NCBI GenBank assembly: GCA_018660265.1
Contig: JABJKS010000089.1
Location: forward strand, 186,001-250,000
Origin: Rhodospirillaceae bacterium
Lineage (GTDB): Bacteria > Pseudomonadota > Alphaproteobacteria > GCA-2731375
Direction: 5' to 3'
Length of the DNA stretch: 64,000 bases
Positions 26,320 through 35,236 of this stretch are shown here, piece after piece. Both the position numbers and the translations under genes were made by a program. The notes below the pieces were generated by a model, which was given only the letters and a program-made list of their open reading frames with translations, had not been told where the DNA came from and did no database searches. Each line of letters begins with the position of its first letter. Within the stretch, counting starts at the first letter, position 1.

Positions 26320-26937
26320 ATGTCAATTTACAGCAAGTACATTCTGCCCTGGGGCATTAACGCTGCCTGCGGTGGCAAACCCGTCGCCAAACAACGGGCC
26401 AAGATTGTCCCGCAAGCAAAGGGCATGGTGCTTGAGGTCGGCATCGGGTCCGGCCTGAACCTACCGTTCTATGACAGGGCACAGGTAGAAAAGGTTTGGG
26501 GCTTGGAGCCCTCCGTGGAATTACGGCGCATGGCTGAAAAAGTCGCAGGAGAGACTGACTTGGCGGTTGATTTCATCGACCTGCCTGGTGAGGAAATTCC
26601 CCTTGCTGACAACAGCATCGATACGGTGTTGATCACCTATACCCTTTGTACCATCCCCGATACTGCCCGCGCCTTGGCGCAGATCCATCGAGTTCTAAAA
26701 CCCGGTGCAGAGTTGCTGTTTTGCGAACATGGCCTGGCACCGGATGCGGACGTCAGGCGCTGGCAGGCCCGGATTGATCCGGTGTGGAGCAAATTCACCG
26801 GCGGCTGCCATATCAACCGGCCCATTGACGGTCTGATCCGCAATGCCGGCTTTCACATCACACAAATGGATACCATGTACATACCCGGCCCCCGCACCCA
26901 TAGCTTCAATTATTGGGGCGCAGCGGTAGCAGCTTGA
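26320..26937 (+). CDS. Class I SAM-dependent methyltransferase
   Basis: 205 residues from the ATG at 26320 (GGAGG 11 bases upstream; the longer frame precedes any homology). Motif I is VLEVGIGSGLNLPFY (about 37-51), the acidic loop end is WGLEPSVELR, and motif IV is IDTVLITYTLCTIPDTARAL, followed by HRVLKPGAELLFCEHG. This resembles the phospholipid/ubiquinone-type small methyltransferases and the mammalian METTL7-like family. Acceptor unknown. It stands alone between the repeat element and the AidB-like gene. Confidence 0.87.
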   Translation: MSIYSKYILPWGINAACGGKPVAKQRAKIVPQAKGMVLEVGIGSGLNLPFYDRAQVEKVWGLEPSVELRRMAEKVAGETDLAVDFIDLPGEEIPLADNSIDTVLITYTLCTIPDTARALAQIHRVLKPGAELLFCEHGLAPDADVRRWQARIDPVWSKFTGGCHINRPIDGLIRNAGFHITQMDTMYIPGPRTHSFNYWGAAVAA

Positions 26938-26979
26938 TGAAGAGCATGTCGCGGCCTATATCAACGCCGATGCGATAAC

Positions 26980-28707
26980 TCATGCGCCCAGCACCGCCGG
27001 TTTTGGCGCCGCCGGTTTTGGCAGCGCCCGTTCTATAATTGCGGCAAAATCAGTGCTGGCGGGCAGCGCGCCATAGGCCCCGGTCCATCGCTGCCCCAGG
27101 CGGGACGCACAAAAGGCATCCGCCACCGCGTTTGGTGCATGCCGCACCAACAACGCCCCCTGTAACGTAATGGCCATCAATTCCGTGATCGCCCTGGCGC
27201 GATGTTCCAGATGCTCCGGAGCCGCCAACTCGTCCCGCAGGCTGTCAGCGGCGGCATCCAGGGCGGCATTACCGCCACGGGCTGCGTCCAACTCCGCCAA
27301 CAGGCTGGGTGCTGCGGCTTTCTCCCGACCCATGGCGCGCAGGACATCCAGGCACATGACATTGCCGGACCCTTCCCAGATGCTGTTCACAGGTGCCTCC
27401 CGGTAGATGCGGGGCATAATGGATTCTTCGATATAACCGGGACCACCATGGCATTCCATGGCCTCGTAGGCATGCCCCGGCGCGCGCTTGCAGATCCAAT
27501 ATTTGCCCACGGCGGTACCAATACGGGCCAGGGCGGCGGCGGCTTCATCATCCCCGGTCCCATTCATGGCCTCATCCATGGCGCGGCCAATGCGCAGGGC
27601 CAGGGCCAGGGCGGCCTCCGCCTCCAGGGCCAGATCCGCCAGGACATTCTGCATCAGGGGTTGGTCGATCAGCTTTTTCTGAAAGGTTACCCGGTGGGAG
27701 GTGTGATGCAGGGCCTGCACCAGGCCTTGTCGCATCATGCCCGCTGAGGAGAAACAGCAGTAATAGCGGTTGCCCTGGACCATATCGATAATGGTGCGAA
27801 CGCCGCGGCCGTCATCGCCCACCATCAGCCCCCAGGTATCGTGCAATTCCATCTCCGTTGAGGCGTTGGAGCGGTTCCCCAGCTTGTCCTTCAGACGTTG
27901 GATGGACAGATTGTTCCGCTCCCCATCCGGTCGCCAGCGGGGCACCAGGAAACAGGACAATCCCACATCCGTATAGGCCAGTGTCAAAAACGCATCGCAC
28001 ATGGGCGCGGAGCAGAAAAACTTATGCCCAGTCAAAAGATAGCCACCCTCTGCGCCGCCACCAACACCACCACCAACACCACCAATGGGCACGGCGCGGG
28101 TGGTGTTGGTGCGCACGTCCGAGCCGCCTTGTTTTTCGGTCATGAACATACCGATGGTGGCGCCGGATTTTTCCGTCATGGGGATATCGCGCCGGTCATA
28201 AGATGTCGCCAGTAATTTCGGCAACCAAACATCCGCCACCTCCCTGGTGCCCCGCAGGGCGGGCAGCACGGAATAGGTCATGGCCATGGGGCAAAGCACG
28301 CCGCCCTCGGGTTGCGCCATCATATAGGTCAGCGCACCATGGACCACCTGGGCCCCTGGTTGGGGGTGGTTCCAGGCAAAACTGGGCACCTCGTTCTCAA
28401 TCGCCATGGCCATCAGGTCGTGATAGCTGGGATGAAATTCCACTTGGTTGATGCGCATGCCATAGCGGTCAAAGGCCTTTAATTCCGGCGGGAACCTATT
28501 GGCCTGATCCGCCTTCTCGAACGTCGCCCCCGCGCCGGCGATCTTCCCGAAATCCGCCAACTTGTCTTTGGCCCAGGCACCGCCCTCCCGGGCGATACCC
28601 TCCTGCAAGGCTTGATCCCCGGCCCACAAATCCTGATCCCCCATATGGGGCGGCATGTTGGTGACATCGTGGGTGGGCAGATTGGCGAGGGGTTTTAAGG
28701 GTTGCAT
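26980..28707 (-). CDS. Acyl-CoA dehydrogenase family protein, AidB-like
   Basis: 575 residues from the ATG at 28707: GGGA lies eight bases upstream, whereas an ATG six bases earlier (28713) is too close to it. The fold is acyl-CoA dehydrogenase with FAD motif MTEKQGGSDVRTNTTRA and the long C-terminal extension of the AidB group, containing MECHGGPGYIEESIMPR and SIWEGSGNVMCLDVLRA. AidB of E. coli belongs to the alkylation response and binds DNA; most homologues act as dehydrogenases of unknown acyl-CoAs. A glycine-rich loop made by a 12-bp tandem repeat interrupts the sequence just before GGYLLTGHKFF. Divergent from the CaiC-like ligase, so both may serve one acid. Confidence 0.88.
   Translation of the reverse strand: MQPLKPLANLPTHDVTNMPPHMGDQDLWAGDQALQEGIAREGGAWAKDKLADFGKIAGAGATFEKADQANRFPPELKAFDRYGMRINQVEFHPSYHDLMAMAIENEVPSFAWNHPQPGAQVVHGALTYMMAQPEGGVLCPMAMTYSVLPALRGTREVADVWLPKLLATSYDRRDIPMTEKSGATIGMFMTEKQGGSDVRTNTTRAVPIGGVGGGVGGGAEGGYLLTGHKFFCSAPMCDAFLTLAYTDVGLSCFLVPRWRPDGERNNLSIQRLKDKLGNRSNASTEMELHDTWGLMVGDDGRGVRTIIDMVQGNRYYCCFSSAGMMRQGLVQALHHTSHRVTFQKKLIDQPLMQNVLADLALEAEAALALALRIGRAMDEAMNGTGDDEAAAALARIGTAVGKYWICKRAPGHAYEAMECHGGPGYIEESIMPRIYREAPVNSIWEGSGNVMCLDVLRAMGREKAAAPSLLAELDAARGGNAALDAAADSLRDELAAPEHLEHRARAITELMAITLQGALLVRHAPNAVADAFCASRLGQRWTGAYGALPASTDFAAIIERALPKPAAPKPAVLGA
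28060..28083. repeat. 12-bp in-frame tandem repeat within the AidB-like gene
   Basis: Two exact units of ACCAACACCACC. On the coding (minus) strand each encodes Gly-Gly-Val-Gly, giving a flexible GGVGGGVGGG loop between two conserved strands. The unit length is a multiple of three, so copy-number changes keep the frame. Confidence 0.85.
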
Positions 28708-28800
28708 GGCCATATTCCCAAGTTTCTGTACGATACATTTTAGTTTATCTGAAATTTTCCGCGATAACCGCAATTTCCTGTGGCAAAATAGGGCTTCAAT

Positions 28801-28837
28801 CGTTCAGTATCCGGCGTTCAGTATCCGGCGTTCAGCG
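28801..28837. repeat. 14-bp tandem repeat upstream of the CoA ligase gene
   Basis: Two exact copies of CGTTCAGTATCCGG and a partial third (CGTTCAGCG), ending 16 bases before the ligase ATG. It sits where the leader of the ligase transcript should be, so copy number could affect expression. No stem is evident. Confidence 0.85.
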
Positions 28838-28852
28838 TTTATAGGTAGTCCC

Positions 28853-30454
28853 ATGCTTCATGATCCCCGCATCCCCGCCCCCGAAGTCTGTGTTCTTGGT
28901 TATCAGTTGGAACATTGGGCGGCAAAAAAGCCCGATGAAACCTTCTTCATATTCCATGGTGGGGAGACCTGGACCTGGGGGCAAACCCTTGCCCTGGTCA
29001 AACGTGCCGCCAAGGGATTGCAGGACATGGGCGTCAAAAAGGGCGATCACGTGCTGTCCTGGCAGCCAAATAATCGCCAATCCGTCCTGACATGGTTCGC
29101 CCTGAATTATCTTGGCGCTGTCTATGTGCCCGTGAACATCGCCTACAAAGGCAACTTGTTGCAGCACGTGGTGCAACTGTCCGATGCGAAATTAATGGTC
29201 TGCCATGCTGATCTGGCACCCCGTCTGAATGAAATCGAATGCGGTGCTTTGGTGGATGTCATTATCACCAACGGCGCGGCTGAACTGGATAATCTGGCAA
29301 CCCATGCGGAGGCCATCCTGGCACCTGAAACGGGTTTAGCCGGGATGCCGGATACGGTGGCACCGTGGGATACCATGTATATCATCTTCACCTCCGGCAC
29401 CACGGGGCCGTCCAAGGCGGTGCTGTCGTCCTATTTGCAGGGCTATGCCATGGGCCCCATCGGTTATACTTATGTGGATGAGAGTGATCGCTGTTTGGTC
29501 AACCTGCCCATGTTCCATGTCGGGGCGACAGCCCTTGTGGTGCTGGTCTTGGCGCGGGGTGGCTCGTGCTTTCTGGATACCCATTTTAAGACCGATGAAT
29601 TCTGGACAACCGTGCGCGAGCATAAGACCACCATGACCGTGCTGTTGGGGGCCATGATACCGTTCCTGACCAAACTGCCCCCCAGTGACGAGGATACGAA
29701 CCATACTTTACGCAAGGCGGTTTGTGTTCCCTGGAACGAGGAAACCATGGCCATGGGCCGGCGCTATGGCATCGAGATGTGGACCACCTTCAATATGACG
29801 GAAATCTCCTCTCCCATGATGTCTGATCCGTTCCCGGCCGTCGCCGGCACCTGCGGCAAAATCCGCGACGGCGTCGAAGGCCGGGTGGTGGATGACAATG
29901 ATTGCGAGGTCGGCCCCGGCGTGGCGGGGGAGTTGATCCTGCGGACGGACCAACCCTGGGCCATGAACCATGGATACTACAAAAACCCCAAGGCCACGGC
30001 AGAGGCCTGGCGGAACGGTTGGTTCCACACAGGCGATGCCTTCACCTATGACACGGAGGGCTATTTCTATTTCGTCGACCGGATCAAGGATGCCATCCGC
30101 CGCCGGGGCGAAAATATTTCGTCGTTCGAGGTGGAGTCAGACGTTAACGCATACGAGGACGCGGGCGAGGTCGCAGCCATCGCCGTACCGTCCGAGTTGG
30201 GGGAGGACGATGTCATGATCATCATCGCGCCCCTGGCCGGCAAAACCATAGACCCACTGGAATTATTTCGGTTTCTGGAACCCCGCATGGCGCATTTTAT
30301 GCTGCCCCGCTATATCCGCGTGGTGGATGAATTGCCCAAAACCCCGACGCAAAAAGTGCAAAAACATCTGCTGAAAGAGGACGGCATCACGCCTGACACC
30401 TGGGACCGGGAAGCAGAAGGTATCGTCGTGAAGCGGGAGAAGATCGGCGTCTAG
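28853..30454 (+). CDS. AMP-dependent acyl-CoA synthetase, crotonobetaine/carnitine-CoA ligase-like
   Basis: 533 residues from the ATG at 28853; the frame is open back to 28655 but that part lies in the divergent gap. Motifs: the ATP loop YIIFTSGTTGPSKAV (about 176-190), FNMTEISSP, GWFHTGDAFTYDTEGYFYFV, and the C-terminal hinge RIKDAIRRRGENISSFEVE. The C-terminal lysine lies in TPTQKVQKH. Overall pattern is close to CaiC-type ligases, which activate short carboxylic acids through an acyl-adenylate. It is divergent from the AidB-like dehydrogenase, which could act on the CoA ester made here. Confidence 0.9.
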   Translation: MLHDPRIPAPEVCVLGYQLEHWAAKKPDETFFIFHGGETWTWGQTLALVKRAAKGLQDMGVKKGDHVLSWQPNNRQSVLTWFALNYLGAVYVPVNIAYKGNLLQHVVQLSDAKLMVCHADLAPRLNEIECGALVDVIITNGAAELDNLATHAEAILAPETGLAGMPDTVAPWDTMYIIFTSGTTGPSKAVLSSYLQGYAMGPIGYTYVDESDRCLVNLPMFHVGATALVVLVLARGGSCFLDTHFKTDEFWTTVREHKTTMTVLLGAMIPFLTKLPPSDEDTNHTLRKAVCVPWNEETMAMGRRYGIEMWTTFNMTEISSPMMSDPFPAVAGTCGKIRDGVEGRVVDDNDCEVGPGVAGELILRTDQPWAMNHGYYKNPKATAEAWRNGWFHTGDAFTYDTEGYFYFVDRIKDAIRRRGENISSFEVESDVNAYEDAGEVAAIAVPSELGEDDVMIIIAPLAGKTIDPLELFRFLEPRMAHFMLPRYIRVVDELPKTPTQKVQKHLLKEDGITPDTWDREAEGIVVKREKIGV

Positions 30455-30484
30455 AGCAATGGACGCACATAGGGACTTTTAGAG

Positions 30485-31174
30485 ATGAACAGGCTCATCG
30501 CGGCAGTACTGGTAGTTTTTGTAATGCTGACCGGTTGCGAATATTCTGGAAGCTTCGATAACCCGGTATCGCGGAACCTATCGTGGTTCGATTACGTCGG
30601 CGGGCGTGGATTGAAGGAGGCGTGTGGTGCGGGCGCATCGGATAGATTGCGCTTTGTCTACAACGGCAATTATGACGAGCAGATCAGAACCTACGATCTG
30701 CGGGCGCTGTCACAAAAGCCCGGTGCGGTGGTCTCGGCCTGGGTCCGTAGCGCGGGCAATCTCGCCAATGGCGTAAAATTCCCCAACCTGCTGTCGCCCT
30801 GGGATGGTGATCGGGTTGAAGGCACAATGGATCGAAAAGCCTTCGCCGCTCTGCGCGCGGCCCTGAGGGAAGATCAGTTTAGCGGTTACAGACCGGTTGG
30901 CCTGCAATTGCCGTCTAATGAATATTACTGGCTTGTCACGGGGTGCCTGAATGGCCGGTTTCATTCCAACGCCTGGCTTTACCCCTCCGAACGCTTCAAG
31001 ACCTTGAAGTTTCCGGCGAAATTACTGGCCGGTGATCATACCGGCATTAAATTTCGCGATCCAGCGACCGCAAAAATATACGAAGACTATCCGATCAAAA
31101 CGCGGGGCGGTCGAAACCCATCCGATCCTTCGTTCCTGATTGAACTTGGGGCCAATGGAATTGTCGGGCAATAA
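30485..31174 (+). CDS. Putative lipoprotein of unknown function
   Basis: 229 residues. The N-terminus MNRLIAAVLVVFVMLTGCEY is a lipoprotein signal peptide with lipobox LTGC, so Cys18 should be lipidated and the protein held in the inner or outer membrane facing the periplasm. Two further cysteines (in KEACGAG and TGCLNG) could form a disulfide. I recognise no domain. It starts 30 bases after the ligase stop and may be co-transcribed with it, though nothing links the functions. Confidence 0.7.
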   Translation: MNRLIAAVLVVFVMLTGCEYSGSFDNPVSRNLSWFDYVGGRGLKEACGAGASDRLRFVYNGNYDEQIRTYDLRALSQKPGAVVSAWVRSAGNLANGVKFPNLLSPWDGDRVEGTMDRKAFAALRAALREDQFSGYRPVGLQLPSNEYYWLVTGCLNGRFHSNAWLYPSERFKTLKFPAKLLAGDHTGIKFRDPATAKIYEDYPIKTRGGRNPSDPSFLIELGANGIVGQ

Positions 31175-31253
31175 GGCCTGTTTAACCACCCTTCATAACG
31201 CCAGCTAATATTTTTCCGGGCAACGGGAAGAGGCGGAAAAAACCGGCACGGGC

Positions 31254-31745
31254 TTATTCCAAGTCCAGAAACGATTGGGCATAGGTTAAGTCACCGGATT
31301 GGTCTGACAGCCAATCGGGCCGCAACTCCAACGCCATGACATATTCTTTCGGATAGATCGTCTCGAACTTATCCGCCAGGGCGACCTCGAAGCCGAAGCG
31401 GCTGTAATAATCCGGCGCGCCCAGCAGGAACACCGCGCCCCAGCTTAGTTGCTCTGCTTGGGCAAGGCCGGCGCGGATCAGCTTTGAGCCGATGGCCTGG
31501 TTTTGCCGTGCGGGCAGGACAGAAACAGGTGCCAGGCCAAGGCAGCCGTTTGGTGCCTGTAGTTTTGAGAACAGGATATGGCCAACGATGTTACCGTCCT
31601 CAGCCTCTGCCACCAGAGAAAATTCGGCATCCCCTGATGCCTGCAGGGCCGCAACCAGATCAGCCTCTGTCACCTGGCCAAAGGCAGCCAGCACGACCCG
31701 GCGGACGGCACCCTTATCATCAGCGGTTTCATTTCGTATAATCAT
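31254..31745 (-). CDS. GNAT family N-acetyltransferase
   Basis: 163 residues from the ATG at 31745; another in-frame ATG at 31763 adds only six residues. The acetyl-CoA binding region is APVSVLPARQNQAIGSKLIR (about 78-97), with QNQAIG replacing the usual Q/RxxGxG/A. The C-terminal FLLGAPDYYSRFGFEVA is typical of the YhbS-like subgroup. Acetyl acceptor unknown. It is divergent from the PhyH operon by 59 bases. Confidence 0.87.
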   Translation of the reverse strand: MIIRNETADDKGAVRRVVLAAFGQVTEADLVAALQASGDAEFSLVAEAEDGNIVGHILFSKLQAPNGCLGLAPVSVLPARQNQAIGSKLIRAGLAQAEQLSWGAVFLLGAPDYYSRFGFEVALADKFETIYPKEYVMALELRPDWLSDQSGDLTYAQSFLDLE

Positions 31746-31804
31746 AGCTACGTGATGACCCACCCTTGACGGGCTGTCAAATATCTAACCTTGAGGAGAT
31801 TGCC

Positions 31805-32701
31805 ATGAAACCGGAAGAAATTCTAAGCCACGCGCCAAAGGTGCTGAGCCAGGAACAGCGCGAGGCCTATTTCGAAACCGGTTATCTGGTGTTGGAAAAT
31901 TTCATTGGTGATGACTGGCTGGACCGTCTGTGGGCGGTAACCAACCGCTTTATCGACGACAGCCGGAGCCATACGAAATCCGGCAAGGTCTTTGATCTGG
32001 AGCCGAACCATACGGCCGAAGAACCCCGTCTGCGGCGCATTTCCCAACCCGTCGCCCTGGACCCGGTGTACGAGGAGTTCGGTTTGCGCGGGCCGATCGT
32101 GGATCTGGCCGAGGATCTGGTGGGCCCGAATGTGAAGTACCACCATTCGAAACTGAACATGAAATGGTCGGGCGGCGGCGAAGAGGTGAAATGGCACCAG
32201 GACATCCAATTCTGGCCCCATACCAACTATTCCCCCCTGACCATCGGGCTGTATATGGACGATGTGGATGATGAAATGGGGCCCATGGGGGTGATTCCCG
32301 GCAGCCACAAAGGCGAGATTTATGACCTGTACGGCGACGACGGCAATTGGGTCGGTGCGTTGAGCGACGAAGACTTGGCAGGGGTTGAGCGGGACAGAGC
32401 GGTCTGGATGCGCGGCGGCAAGGGCTCCATCACCATCCACAATTGCCGCATGCTGCATGGCTCCATGGCGAATAATTCACCGCGCAGCCGCCCCCTGCTG
32501 CTGCACACCTATGCCTCTGCCGATGCGCTGACGTTTCCGGGCAGTGTGGTCACCGGCGTGCCCCATGCCGATAGCCTGATCCGCGGCGAACCCGCCAAAT
32601 GGATCCACTTCGACCCCGAACCCTGCCTGATCCCGCCTGACTGGTCCAAGGGCTATAGCTCGATATTTGCTTTGCAACAGGAAGAGGCGGCAGGAAATTA
32701 G
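31805..32701 (+). CDS. Phytanoyl-CoA dioxygenase (PhyH) family protein
   Basis: 298 residues from the ATG at 31805, preceded by GAGGAG. The iron ligands are H131 and D133 (KWHQDIQFW) and H218 (CRMLHGSMANN), and a candidate 2-oxoglutarate arginine is in NNSPRSRPLLLHTY. PhyH-type enzymes hydroxylate CoA esters, ectoine, phosphonates or alkaloid-like substrates using Fe(II) and 2-oxoglutarate. The gene directly abuts a hotdog thioesterase-like gene (one-base gap) and a RidA-like gene, so the substrate may be a CoA ester. Confidence 0.92.
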   Translation: MKPEEILSHAPKVLSQEQREAYFETGYLVLENFIGDDWLDRLWAVTNRFIDDSRSHTKSGKVFDLEPNHTAEEPRLRRISQPVALDPVYEEFGLRGPIVDLAEDLVGPNVKYHHSKLNMKWSGGGEEVKWHQDIQFWPHTNYSPLTIGLYMDDVDDEMGPMGVIPGSHKGEIYDLYGDDGNWVGALSDEDLAGVERDRAVWMRGGKGSITIHNCRMLHGSMANNSPRSRPLLLHTYASADALTFPGSVVTGVPHADSLIRGEPAKWIHFDPEPCLIPPDWSKGYSSIFALQQEEAAGN

Positions 32702-32702
32702 A

Positions 32703-33530
32703 ATGGCCGAGATGGATACAGCAACGGGATACAGCGAGACATTTCGGGGCGACGTTGCCCCGTGGGAGGTCGATGCGACCGAGCATTTTACCGTCGCCTA
32801 TTATTACGAGAAGTTCGAGGGCGCGGCCTGGCGCTTCCTGCATCAACAAGGGGTCAATCCAAATGCAGCGCGGACGACGGCGGCCCTAACCCACTACAAG
32901 GCGGAGCTGCGCAACCGGGATATCTACAGGGTTGAAACCGCACTGATCGATGCCGGTGCCAGGCCCACCATTGCCCATAAACTCTTCAATGCCGGCTCGG
33001 GCGAGCTGTGTACCACCATGCAACAAACCCTTGCCGGCGTCACTCTATCGGGGCCAACGGTTGCATGGGACGGTGATGCGCGTGAAGACCGCACTATCCC
33101 CGGTGATGAGGCAACATGGGTGCCGGCGCTTGCCAATATGGCCCGGGTGGAGGAAGCCGACTGGGCCGGGAACCTGTCCCTGCCCGGCTATATCCATCGC
33201 TTTTCCACCGCCAACAGCTTCATCATGTCGGCCTTTGGCATGACGCCAGAATACATGACCACCAACAGATATGGCCTTTCCACATTCGAATTCCAGCTTG
33301 AATTTCAAAGCCAGGCCAAGCCCGGCGATATGATCGACATTGAAAGCTGCATCGCCCAGCTTGGCGGCTCCTCCGTGCGGCTTTGTCACCGTATGCGCAA
33401 TGCCGCCACCGGCGCAGCGATCGCCAGCCTGAGCCAGTTCGGCGTACAGCTGGACCTGGAAGCACGCCGCCCATCCCGCATTGCCGACGATCTTCGCGCC
33501 CGGGCCGAGGCGCTGTTGAATTCAAATTGA
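32703..33530 (+). CDS. Acyl-CoA thioesterase-like double-hotdog protein
   Basis: 275 residues from the ATG at 32703, one base after the PhyH stop. The N-terminal half VDATEHFTVAYYYEKFEGAA resembles 4-hydroxybenzoyl-CoA thioesterase-type hotdog domains, and the second half STFEFQLEFQSQAKPGDMID looks like a second hotdog. Such proteins hydrolyse acyl-CoA. The normal catalytic aspartate of the first hotdog may be the D of VDATEHF. Placement between PhyH and RidA suggests release of a hydroxylated acid. Function inferred from fold only. Confidence 0.75.
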   Translation: MAEMDTATGYSETFRGDVAPWEVDATEHFTVAYYYEKFEGAAWRFLHQQGVNPNAARTTAALTHYKAELRNRDIYRVETALIDAGARPTIAHKLFNAGSGELCTTMQQTLAGVTLSGPTVAWDGDAREDRTIPGDEATWVPALANMARVEEADWAGNLSLPGYIHRFSTANSFIMSAFGMTPEYMTTNRYGLSTFEFQLEFQSQAKPGDMIDIESCIAQLGGSSVRLCHRMRNAATGAAIASLSQFGVQLDLEARRPSRIADDLRARAEALLNSN

Positions 33531-33543
33531 TGGAGAAACCGAG

Positions 33544-33927
33544 ATGACCATAGAACGTTTCATGGTGGAGGGGCAGTTGACGCCGGTCAGCCATTATTGC
33601 CATTCCGTGCGGGCGGGAAATCTTGTTTGGGTATCGGGCGTCGTGGGGATGCTTGCAGACGGCACCATCCCCGAAGACACTACGGCGCAGTTCGACATTG
33701 CCATGGATGCCATGGACGCCTGTTTGCGGGCCGCGGGCGGCCTGCCCGAACATGTAGTCAAGGTTCAGGTTTTTATGACCGATATATCCGAGCGCGCGGC
33801 CATTAACCCACGCCGCATCGCCTACTTTGGCGAACACCTGCCGGCCTCCACCCTGGTTGAGGTTTCCGCCCTGGTGGATCCGCGCATGAAGGTGGAGATT
33901 GAATGCCAGGCCGTGCTGCCGGATTAG
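33544..33927 (+). CDS. RidA family protein lacking the canonical arginine
   Basis: 127 residues, single RidA (YjgF/YER057c) domain forming a trimeric barrel: SHYCHSVRAGNLVWVSGVVG at the start, VVKVQVFMTDI in the middle, VEIECQAVLPD at the end. In archetypal RidA the imine-binding arginine is in PARxxVEV; here the run is PASTLVEVSAL with serine instead, so 2-aminoacrylate deaminase activity is doubtful and it more likely belongs to a Rid subgroup with another role. Last gene of the PhyH-thioesterase operon. Confidence 0.9.
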   Translation: MTIERFMVEGQLTPVSHYCHSVRAGNLVWVSGVVGMLADGTIPEDTTAQFDIAMDAMDACLRAAGGLPEHVVKVQVFMTDISERAAINPRRIAYFGEHLPASTLVEVSALVDPRMKVEIECQAVLPD

Positions 33928-33938
33928 GAACTTATCCC

Positions 33939-35147
33939 CTAAATCGCGCCCACTTCTTTTAGGTCGGCAATCTCCGCTTCATCCAGACCCAGCCAATCGC
34001 CATAGACCGCATCGTTGTGCTGGCCCAGATCCGGGTTCAGGGTCAACTCCATCGGCTCCGTGCCATCGAACCGGATCGGGCTGTGGTGGGCTGTTATACG
34101 GCCCGCTTCCGGGTGATCGATCCAGCGCAGCATGCCGCGCTCGTGCAAATGGGGATCATTGACCACTTCCTCCAAATCCCGCACGGCGGCGGTGGGGATA
34201 TGGTGACGCTGGGCTGCGGCCTCCGCCTCATTCTTGGTCATGGTGGCGACCCAGGCGGCAACCATCTCGTCCACCTCGTCCATATTCTCCACACGGGCAT
34301 TGGACGTGAGATAGCGTTCATCCTCCGCCAGATCCTCCCGCCCCATGGCGACCAGCAAATTCTGCCAATGTTCCTCCCGCACGGTGATGATGGCCACATA
34401 GCCGTCGGATGCCGCATAGACGTTGTAGGGCACCACGGACAGGCCGCCATGTTGGTTGCCCGTACGGGTGAGGATTTCGCCCCCCTGTTGTTTTTGTCCG
34501 AAATACATGCCCAGGTTTGAGGCCAGGGTGGGCAAAATGGAATCCAGCATGGCAACCTCGACCAGGCGGCCCTTGCCCGTCCGCTCCCGCTCATACAGGC
34601 CGGTCATGACGGCACCATATAAATGCGTGCCGGTGATGAAATCGACGACGGCAGGCCCTGCCTTAACGGGCGGGCCGTCGGGGAAGCCCGTGACGTGCAT
34701 GACGCCGCCCACCGCCTGTACAGTCAGGTCCATGGCCAGATCATCCCGCCTGGGTCCATCACGGCCATAGCCGGAGCCGGAGGCATAGATCAAACGCGGG
34801 TTCAAGGCCATCAGGCTTTCAGCGCCCACGCCCAGGCGCTCCATCACGGTTGGGGCAAAATTCTCCAACAGCACATCCGCCTGACAGACCATTTTGCGCA
34901 ATAATTCGCGGCCCCGTTCATGCTTAAGGTTAAGGGTAACGCCTTCCTTGTTGGCGTTCAGGGTCGCCAGGGGGAACGAGCCGCCCACCGCACCCGAACG
35001 CCGGCGCAGGGGCTCGCCCCCTGGTGGCTCTATCTTGATCACCCGGGCCCCGCCCATGGCCAACATGAAGGACGCGTAAGGGCCGTTATAGATCTGACCA
35101 AAATCAAGGACCGTAACCCCCTCAAGAGGGTAGGAAGACACAGACAT
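33939..35147 (-). CDS. CaiB/BaiF CoA-transferase family protein
   Basis: 402 residues from the ATG at 35147 (MSVSSYPLEGVTVLDFGQIY is the usual start; the longer frame adds seven residues). Typical type III CoA-transferase features: GADVIKIEPP-like GARVIKIEPPGGEP, NKEGVTLNLKHERGREL, LLENFAPTVMERLG, and the catalytic aspartate D140 in LAMDLTVQAVGG. These enzymes move CoA between carboxylic acids through a glutamyl or aspartyl anhydride. Together with the CaiC-like ligase and the carnitine-dehydrogenase-like gene it hints at carnitine or related acids, but the three are scattered. Convergent with the RidA-like gene. Confidence 0.92.
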   Translation of the reverse strand: MSVSSYPLEGVTVLDFGQIYNGPYASFMLAMGGARVIKIEPPGGEPLRRRSGAVGGSFPLATLNANKEGVTLNLKHERGRELLRKMVCQADVLLENFAPTVMERLGVGAESLMALNPRLIYASGSGYGRDGPRRDDLAMDLTVQAVGGVMHVTGFPDGPPVKAGPAVVDFITGTHLYGAVMTGLYERERTGKGRLVEVAMLDSILPTLASNLGMYFGQKQQGGEILTRTGNQHGGLSVVPYNVYAASDGYVAIITVREEHWQNLLVAMGREDLAEDERYLTSNARVENMDEVDEMVAAWVATMTKNEAEAAAQRHHIPTAAVRDLEEVVNDPHLHERGMLRWIDHPEAGRITAHHSPIRFDGTEPMELTLNPDLGQHNDAVYGDWLGLDEAEIADLKEVGAI

Positions 35148-35236
35148 GTATGTTTTAACCTCGTGCAACTGTTACCGCTCATACTGCCACATTATGCCGG
35201 CCCACAATACATACCTGACGAAGGAAGCCACCCTAC

